Below, piece by piece: positions 56,862-64,000 of a DNA stretch of 64,000 nucleotides. A program made the position numbers and the translations under genes. Position 1 is the stretch's first letter. Each line of letters opens with the position of its first letter. The notes below the pieces were generated by a model that worked only from the letters and a program-made list of their open reading frames with translations, had not been told where the DNA came from and did no database searches. The stretch is from Eucommia ulmoides (Eukaryota > Streptophyta > Magnoliopsida > Garryales > Eucommiaceae), in assembly GCA_016647705.1 (NCBI GenBank), contig CM028328.1:36556501-36620500 (forward strand), written 5' to 3'.

Positions 56862-58613
56862 ATACCCCCAAACTCAGAATTTTGCTAGTCCTCGAGCAAA
56901 ACACTTACACTAAGCTAAACTAACTAATGAACTAACGAACTAAAAATGAAAAATTTAAACACAAAAGAAGTACATGCATGTAAATACAAAGTTCAATTGA
57001 AAGGACCAATTTGTTCCTCCCTCAACATCCCTAAATCTGATCAAGTTCAGGAAGTAACCCACACCAAGCGGTGTTCTATAATTTTAACGATCAATAACAA
57101 TAAAAACCATTCTAGATTCATTGGAAGTGTGTGTGTGAGAACTCAAATGTGTAACTATTCAAATACCGGATTCGATTATTCAATCGTTAAGCTCATAACT
57201 TAAACCGTTGAAGGATTCAGGAAAACCATACGCTTGATTGGAGTCTACTATCCACTAATGTAGGCTCGGATATTCACAGAGATCAATAGGGCTTGGTTTG
57301 GCTTTGGATAACGACCATGGGTATCACAGGAATAAAAAATAGCAAATCGGTTTAAATTCATCGATACCCGAGGTAAAATCCCTTGTTTCTATCCTCTCTC
57401 ATGACCCCCACATTCTTAGAATACAACTTTGAATAAGAAATGAAGATCTTTGTATTCACTTGTCGAAAGAAAAATAAAATGAAAACTATAATCTCGTTTT
57501 TTTTTTTTTTTAAATCAACATATTCCTAAATTAATTCGAATTATTATAGTTTTAGGAGAGTGCAAAAAGAAGTTAGAGAAACACACCCCAAACTTACTCA
57601 AATTTATAAAATTTCAAGAATATGTAAAAGAAATAAATTATAGAAACACCCCCCAAACTTATTTTAGGAGCGTGCAAAAAGAAATACGAAAGTGACAAGT
57701 GAATACACTAATACCGAATAATTAAAAATTTATCAGAAACCCGACCGCTCACTTAATTTCTCTCAATTTTGAAAATTAGGCTTAGCGACATTGGTTTAGG
57801 AAAAATTTAAATGAAAAGAGTATTTGAACGTTTTTAGAATTGATTACGTTATCAGCTTCGACAGGGGAAATAAGGAATGAAAATTTTCAGGTTAGCTACA
57901 ACGGTTCAAGCGAAAAAATGACGGCCTAAATCACGTCTCCGAAATTACCTTACTTAAGATTCTGCCTCAAGTTTCCCCCAAATCAAGTTCTAGTCTCCTT
58001 ATTTTCTATCATGAGCTTAATATTGAATAATCAGCGTTTAATCGTTCAAATAATTATACATTGAGTTCAAATGTCGTGCGATTTTAGGATCGAGATAATT
58101 TTTACCCAATCGACATGTTAAGCACACAAAATACACAAGGAAGGTATTACCCCCAATCTCAATATGCAATTAGGGGATAATTCTCATCATCGGGACTTGG
58201 CCCAAATGAACTCAACATCTAAACATGCAAACACAACTTCATACCTACACAATTCTAAACTAAATCTAATACTAACATACATAAATTAATCTAACAATAC
58301 TCATGCAAAAACAAAAATTAAACTAACTAAACTAAAAATTTAAAAACTAAAACATTCATTAAAATAATAAAATACATACATAAACATAAATTTGTACATC
58401 AAATTTTTTTGCATTTTGTTCAAAAAATAATAATGGTTCATCCTTTTCTACAAAAACTCAAAATGGATGGACATCCACTAAACTAATCATCCATTCCATC
58501 CCAATACATGCTTGAACAAAAGAAGTGTTCCACTATCAGCGAACCCAATAAACATATAGCATTAATGCATAAAAAATGGGTTGAACACATACCTAGGGAA
58601 TAAGACTTATTCC
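56862..58613 (-). other. inner element: polypurine tract and long non-coding 3' region
   Basis: CCCCCAAACTCAG at 56864 is the complement of the polypurine tract. The rest is AT-rich with no recognised coding motif; degenerate CACCCCCCAAACTTA blocks at 57586-57661 resemble two more such tracts. The same pattern, reversed, appears in the outer element at 63355-63385. Confidence 0.6.
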
Positions 58614-59750
58614 CTACTGTTCACTTGACGAGGAGTCATCACCGTCATCTTGTTGGAAAGGAGAGTATGGTTTCTGTAGCAGATGTGGCGGCACAGATGG
58701 CATCGGAGGGTAATCACCCATCTCAAGGCCAAGGCCTTCCCAAATCTTCCGTTGGACTCGATCTTGCTGCCTCGAATATTGGTCTAGGAAAGAACAAATT
58801 TTGTATTGATTTTAGAGGATGATCTGAAGCTTGTTATATACCCTCTCTTAGGAGTTTTCATTTCGGGCTCCGGAAGGTCCCTCTGTTTCGTTTGTTGGTT
58901 CTTTCCCCTCCTCAGGCTCGGGCTTGGTTGCCTCTTGCGCCCTAGTCTTCCACAAACGGTTTATCTTTGATAGATCTAGTAGACTGATAGGGTGGCACAG
59001 GTTTCCCTAGGATACAGTCACTCCAGCTAGTTAGAAAATGTGGGTTAAAAGTGACGAAAACGGGAGCCCACCCTTTACCGTTTTTGCAGCATGCATGGTC
59101 GATGAGTAGATTAGGAATCCAACGTTGATTGCTTCTCCAGTTTGAATTTTGTAGATAAAAAAGGCCCTGTCCTTTGAGACGTCTGAAAGATGCGACGTCG
59201 GTAGGAGGCTTCCACAAATGAAATGGTGCCAGATTTTTGGAATTGGATTTAGGTATTTCACCGAGAAGGTAACGACATTCGGTCCCCGGTGCTTCCACTT
59301 AACTTCGCAGGATGTAATCTTTCTAATGACCCTATTCAAAGTTGGTTCTTGGCTTTCAGTGGACCCCGGTGCCGAAAGTCCGAAGAGATCATTGATAAAA
59401 TCAGGACTGAAGATGATCGGCCAATTTTGAACTCTTGCTTAGTAGTCTACAGCCTCCATAGAATTAGCGTAAAATTCCTTGACCAAAGCTACCTCACCCG
59501 GGGGTGGCGATTTACAGAATTGCTCCCATTGGCGGCTTCGGATTTCTTGTTGAAATTCCGCCGGGAGATCCTCTGTCGGACCGAAACCACGTTGGTGTAT
59601 GCATGCTCGAAACATTTCGTGTTCTTTGAAATGTTCCTCCGCTTGTTTTGACACAAAACAGTTGGCATCATAGTCAATTCTGGTTGGCACCCCTTGTTGC
59701 GAACTCAACCCTTCTCCTCTCGCCCTCTTCTTAGCTACCCTCTTTGGCAT
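58614..59750 (-). pseudogene. putative plant transposon protein (PF20167-like) ORF, five premature stops
   Basis: A 379-codon frame from ATG at 59750 to TAG at 58614 without frameshift. Order: basic start MPKRVAKKRARGEG; VSKQAEEHFKEHEMFRACIH; QWEQFCKSPPPGEVALVKEF; IIFSPDFINDLFGL (the family's SPDxIN region); IWHHFICGSLLPTSHLSDVS; FIYKIQTGEAINVGFLI; then an acidic/Glu-rich linker and a tail LQKPYSPFQQDDGDDSSSSE. In-frame stops lie at about 59439, 59031, 58998, 58851 and 58821. The protein's role in the element is unknown. The minus-strand 103- and 102-codon pieces are parts of it. Confidence 0.8.
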
Positions 59751-61043
59751 TTCCTAACTATCACAATCACAAAAAACCAATACAACCCCATTATATATGA
59801 ACAATTGAAAAACATAAACCTCCCTAATCACTTTGTCAAGAACATATACATCTCAAAACAAACACCCATTTGAACTTTTCAACCAAATTTCACAAATGTG
59901 ACATCCTATCTTAGTTCACATACTTAACCAATCTAATTAAATATGCTCATCACCAAGAATCAAACCAAAAACCCATAGAACTTTGAAATCGCGAAAATAG
60001 GGTTAATGGGTTTTGGGCAAAACTTCAAAATCCAATGATTTTTTAACATAATCATGCAAACCAACCAATAATTTCAACAACTAGGCTAAATTTAAGATAA
60101 AAGAAACTTACTTGTTAAGAATTTATGGTCCAATCGAAAGAGAATGAAGAAAACGCACCGTTCACGCAAAAACCCTAAAATTTCGAAAATAGGGGTGGAG
60201 ATCCGATTCTTGGTGGTTGATTTGTGATGGAAATGACTACTTTTGGTAATGGAAGGATGATTGTTGAGTGTTGGAACGGTTTGGAAGTGAGGTTTTAGAG
60301 AGAAGGTGGAGGATTTTGGGGAAGAAACCTTGCGATTTCAATTTTTGAACGAGCGGGTTCTTTTTAACTGCAGAAGGTCCATCGCCTAGGCGGTGGAGCC
60401 CTTTTTTTAAAAACAAACCTTTTTGACGTTTATTCGCCTAGGCAGTGGTTTCTCCGCCTAGGCGAAGTTACGCCAATGTGAAATTTTGCTGGATTTCTTC
60501 ATGTTTTCACAACTTTTCTCTATGCCACTTACTTCCACTTCGCTTATTTAACGTGTTTAAACATGAAACACTTCCCCTAAGCGTCCATACTCCTAAATTC
60601 ACTTTCGAACACGTTCCGAAACCATGCCGGCTTCCAAAAAGAATAAATAATCAAATAAATAGTAACAAAAATCGGGTAATTTGATACCCTGAGTTTCATT
60701 TAAAAAAACAAATACGCTTGAGTTACCGTCCCCAGCTAGACTTTCGTGTTACTACGTATTTTTCACAAAAAATCCCTATAGACAAGGAATTTCGGCTTAA
60801 ATGCTCAGTCGGATCAAGATCATGTATTGAAGTCGGCTTCTCCTCTCAGTCCTTATCATTTTCAATATAAGCTCGATCTTGGAATTAAGAATTAAGAATT
60901 TCAATCTTTTTCATCGTTTCTCGCACGGCTTAATCACACTGACACAATAAAACAAAAATTAAAATTAAAAACAAAATAAAATAAATGTCAGGATTAATAA
61001 TCGACCACTTAGTCACAATATCAACTTAAAATTTACACTATTC
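59751..61043 (-). other. inner element leader
   Basis: Between the primer site and the ORF. It has palindromic CGCCTAGGCGGTGG motifs near 60383 and 60438-60470, otherwise AT-rich. No coding motif. Confidence 0.5.
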
Positions 61044-61059
61044 CCCGGTAACGGTGCCA
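61044..61059 (-). other. primer binding site of the inner element
   Basis: The minus strand reads TTTTTGGCACCGTTACCGGG next to the 5' LTR end (positions about 61063 down to 61044), close to the tRNA-Asp-type site of Athila elements, with one more mismatch than the outer element's site. Confidence 0.75.
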
Positions 61060-61065
61060 AAAATT

Positions 61066-62484
61066 TGGTAGGACGTGAAATACACCGCTACTTACTCTCA
61101 CAAGTATACGAGATCTAAGTTTTAATAAAGTGGATCTTTGAAGATCGGATATCGTTCCCATAGAGAAAAATGTGAATAATTGAATACCGTAATTTACGTA
61201 GTCTCATGTTATCTTGACGATTAAAAACATGATTTAAAATTAAACTAAGCTAAACTACAATTAGTGGGTTAATACTAACTAAGTTGATTAACTAGGGATT
61301 GATTTTGTTCACTCAATACATGTTTGATTTTGTTTACTTAACAATAACGGAGTTTAGGTATCCGACAATCTCGGTTCGTAAACTCCTCTGCCACCTTTTT
61401 CGAGTGTAAGACGAGGGAATACGCGACTTCGTGTTGACGAAGAGGTCCCCCTCAATGTCTTAACAACTCTAGTCCACGTAAGTCTTGACCCAACGTCATC
61501 GATTGCATACTAACTAACGCCCTCCTGGGTCGTTAGGTCGTAACAATGTGTTTACACTAGTCCGAATCCAGGGTTACCTCTCCCGAGTGTCAAACCCTAG
61601 TTTCTCAAATCCAACCCTAATACCATTACAAGCATACTAATATCATCATCAAATGATAAACACAATCAGATTTAAAAGAAACAACCGTTAAAGAAACGTA
61701 CATTAAACCAAACGAGTATTTACACAACTACATCTATCCCTAACTAATCTTTAATTAAACTAACATGTTCTTAGCCAATACAATATTAAATCAAGATGGG
61801 ATCATCAATATAAACAATAAACATTAAGTACAAAGATGGAAACAAGGGAAGAAAAATCAAATCTCAAAGTGGAGTAGTCCACTTTCGCCAAAGAACAATC
61901 CTCCCGAGCTTCCTCTTCTCCATTAATGAACTTCTTCTTCTGGCTCTTCAAGAAATGGCCAAGAACACTTCCTAAAACTAATCTAATATACCTCCTAAAT
62001 TATCTAAGCCTAACTAAGGTGGAAGAAGCTCTCAAAATATGATTAGGTCCTTTTACAATTGGGGGAGAAAGGGGTTAAAAGCAAGGTTTGGGAAAATATC
62101 TTCAAAATATCTAAAAACAGATATTTCTACGTAGAGTGTCATCGCTTAGGCGATGGTTTAAGTCAGTTAATCTTCTGTCGGATCTTCGCTTAGGCGGTGG
62201 CTGCTGGCACAACATTCTGACGTTTTCTCGCTTAGGCAGTGGTTCAGCACTTTAGCACTCCAACATTCTGCCTATTTTCCGCCTAGGCGGTGGTCTTCAT
62301 ACACCGAAATCCAGTTCTTCATGTTTTGTTCACCGTTTCTCCACTGGTTTCACTTGTTTATCGCCCGTTAATGTCTCTTCACCTGTTTTACACTAAAATA
62401 AACTAAAACGCAATTAAATATAACTAATACACTTGAAAACTAACAAATTCAGTTTTGAAATAGATAGATATTTTACACCTATCA
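61066..62484 (-). repeat. 5' LTR of the inner Athila-like element (1,419 bp)
   Basis: Plus-strand ends TGGTAGGACGTGAAATACAC and CACCTATCA. It aligns along its length with 55404-56861; scattered transitions and deletions within the GGCGGTGG-rich section (62140-62300) separate them. Confidence 0.88.
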
Positions 62485-62489
62485 ACGAC

Positions 62490-64000
62490 CATAAACCAAG
62501 TGCTTCTTGGGAGGCAACCCAAGAAAAAATAAGTTAGATCTGTTCCAACCGATTTGATTCGGAGGCAAGATTCTCTCACATCCCAGGTATGTGTTCTAAA
62601 CCCTAGTCTTCATTATAATGCTTTATCATGTCATTAGGATCGCTGACAAGGTTATTATGGGCATTTTCTGTTTGAGTCGGGTGTGATGTGTAGTATGTTT
62701 TAGTTAGTATATTTTATTGTTTCTATGTGTGCATATCTGTTTAGGATAGTTTTTGTGTTATGTGCTGGGTTTTGACGTCATCTGAGCCATTACCCGATGA
62801 TGAGTCTATCCCCTGATTGTTTATTGGGGTCGAGCGTAAAACTCATGCGTGTATGTTCTGTGTGCTCAACGTTATGTTTTAGTAATAGTTATTATAGATC
62901 CTACTTGCATGAGCACGTTAACTCAATATAAAATTGTCTAATTGATTTGAAAATGATTATTTGTTACCTAAATTCATGACATTAGGGTTTCTAGAACTTG
63001 ATTTGGGGGAAATTCGAGGCGAAATCCTAGACGAGGTAGTTTAGAAGACATGATTCAGGCATTCATTTTCTCGCTTGAGCCTTTTTAAGCCAACCTTGTT
63101 AAATCATTACCCCTCGTTACCCTGTCGAAGCCTAAATGCTGTTTCAATTCTGAACACTTAACCAATACCATGGCCAATTGAACGTTTTCCAAACCTTCAT
63201 CGCTTAACCGAAGGCACAAAGAGGGTGAATCAAGTTAGCATTCATTATGCTACTTGATGTGAGCGGTTGGGTTTTGGTGAGCTATTAATTGGTTCGGTAT
63301 TCGAGTACTCACTTGTCGATTTTAGTTCATATTTCATATACCCCTTAAATTGTAACAATCAAATAAGTTTGGGGGTGTGTATGTTTAAAAAAAAAATCAA
63401 ATGTAAATACGGTTTCTATTTCCGTTTTTTTTTTACAAGTGAGTACGTCGGTCTTAAAAATATTTGTTTGGGATTGTTTACAATTTATCTGTGGGGTTTC
63501 GAGTGTGAGTGTGCCAAGCGATGTGCCTTGGGTAATGTTAACCTGATTTCTCTTCCAATTTACCCTTGGCCATTTGTCCTAAACTGAACCAAAACCTATT
63601 GATATTTTTGAACTTTCGAGCCTACATTAGTGGAGAATAGATCCCGGGTCAAGCCTATGGATTACCTATACCTTCGGGTTTTTTTCTGTCGTGCGCTTAT
63701 ATGGTGGATAATCCAATCCGATTACAATCCGATTAACGGACAGTTATATATTTAAGTTTTAAACACACACACACACACACTTTATTAGGATCTATAATGG
63801 CGCTTACTATTATAAATGTTGAAATTATAGAACACTACATGGTGTGTTTTTATGCCTGAACTCGATAGGATTGAGGGCCGATGAGGGATATTTCGTTTGG
63901 CCGGTAGATGATACTCAAAACTTGCACATATTTGTTTTTCGTGTTTTTCATTTTTAGTACTTAGTTTTTATACTTTATTTTATTGTGTGGGTGTTTTTCT
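62490..64000 (+). mobile_element. outer Athila-like element, 3' internal region (runs off the window)
   Basis: Continues the outer element after the inner insertion: CATAAACCAAGTGCTTCTTG then GGAGGCAACCCAAG, the conserved post-gag-pol sequence of Athila relatives. AT-rich non-coding DNA follows; AAGTTTGGGGGTGTGTATG (63367) resembles a polypurine tract but no LTR follows it directly. (AC)n at 63765-63781. The 106-codon ORF at 63267-63587 has no recognised motif and is probably chance. Confidence 0.65.

Larger units (their letters stand above)
55404..62484 (-). mobile_element. inner Athila-like non-autonomous LTR retrotransposon (7,081 bp)
   Basis: Complete element on the minus strand. The 5' LTR is 61066-62484 and the 3' LTR is 55404-56861. 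Next to the 5' LTR is the primer site (about 61044-61059). An ORF remnant lies at 59750-58614, and a polypurine tract GAGTTTGGGGGTAT abuts the 3' LTR (56862-56876 region). No gag, protease, RT or integrase is seen, so it must have relied on a relative's enzymes. It is inserted in the outer element, with a 5-bp target duplication. LTRs look alike with some indels, so the insertion is not very recent. Confidence 0.88.
55399..62489. other. ACGAC target-site duplications of the inner element
   Basis: ACGAC at 55399-55403 and again at 62485-62489 flank the inner element exactly. Removing the insertion restores GTCGGGCTGACGACCATAAA, the usual sequence of Athila-like elements at this point. Confidence 0.93.

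Noticed and set aside
59218..59651. Plus-strand ORFs of 70 and 120 codons
   Set aside because: Shadows antisense to the PF20167-like ORF, which has recognisable motifs on the minus strand.

Overview
This 64 kb window is nuclear DNA of a flowering plant. It is AT-rich, intron-bearing and made mostly of decayed plant retrotransposons and TIR elements. The species cannot be told from it. I see no tRNA, rRNA or CRISPR locus and no bacterial or organellar operon. The only host gene that still reads well is the 5' end of a CBL-interacting protein kinase on the minus strand. It best fits CIPK24 (SOS2, the salt-tolerance kinase). Exon 1 is 15341-15505, exon 2 is 4720-4782 and exon 3 is 4517-4588; later exons must lie left of the window. 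Intron 1 is 10,558 bp and packed with transposons. A second host-derived piece, at about 19.3-19.9 kb (+), is a broken pectinesterase pro-domain (PMEI-like).

Layout. 1-3652: Ty1/copia remnant (+) with a duplicated integrase segment, a good reverse transcriptase and a short 3' LTR. 3653-4516: kinase intron 3. 4783-15340: kinase intron 1, holding an env-like/'putative plant transposon protein' ORF remnant (about 7.0-8.3 kb), a SIRE-like LTR (about 8.7-13.1 kb) split by a 3.1 kb TIR element, and smaller TIR elements. 15961-19021: four TIR elements end to end, just upstream of the kinase 5' leader. 19.9-23.8 kb: two directly adjacent LTR-like repeats (family Y, Tat/Ogre-like), the first split by a 697 bp TIR element. 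23.8-30.1 kb: copia RNase H fragment, LTR pieces and (AT)n tracts. 30.1-39.4 kb: Ty3/gypsy (Tekay/Del-type) pol (+), interrupted by a 1.43 kb solo LTR and by a 2.4 kb family X LTR, with its own 3' LTR. 39.4-44.6 kb: LTR-like DNA with an array of hairpin minisatellites. 44.6-52.7 kb: copia pol (-) surrounded and invaded by several family X LTRs. 52.7-64.0 kb: an Athila-like element (+) into which a 7,081 bp minus-strand element of the same group has inserted, with matching ACGAC target-site duplications.

The elements do not form a pathway. They record layered insertions: copia, then X LTRs, then the outer Athila-like element, then the inner one. For biology, the most notable points are the SOS2-like kinase with a transposon-filled first intron and transposon-bounded promoter, the fully resolved nested Athila-like pair carrying a PF20167-type ORF, and two unrelated-looking repeat types built from tandem hairpins sharing a TAGCCTGxGAAA core. 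All family names rest on reading motifs by eye; no database search was run.
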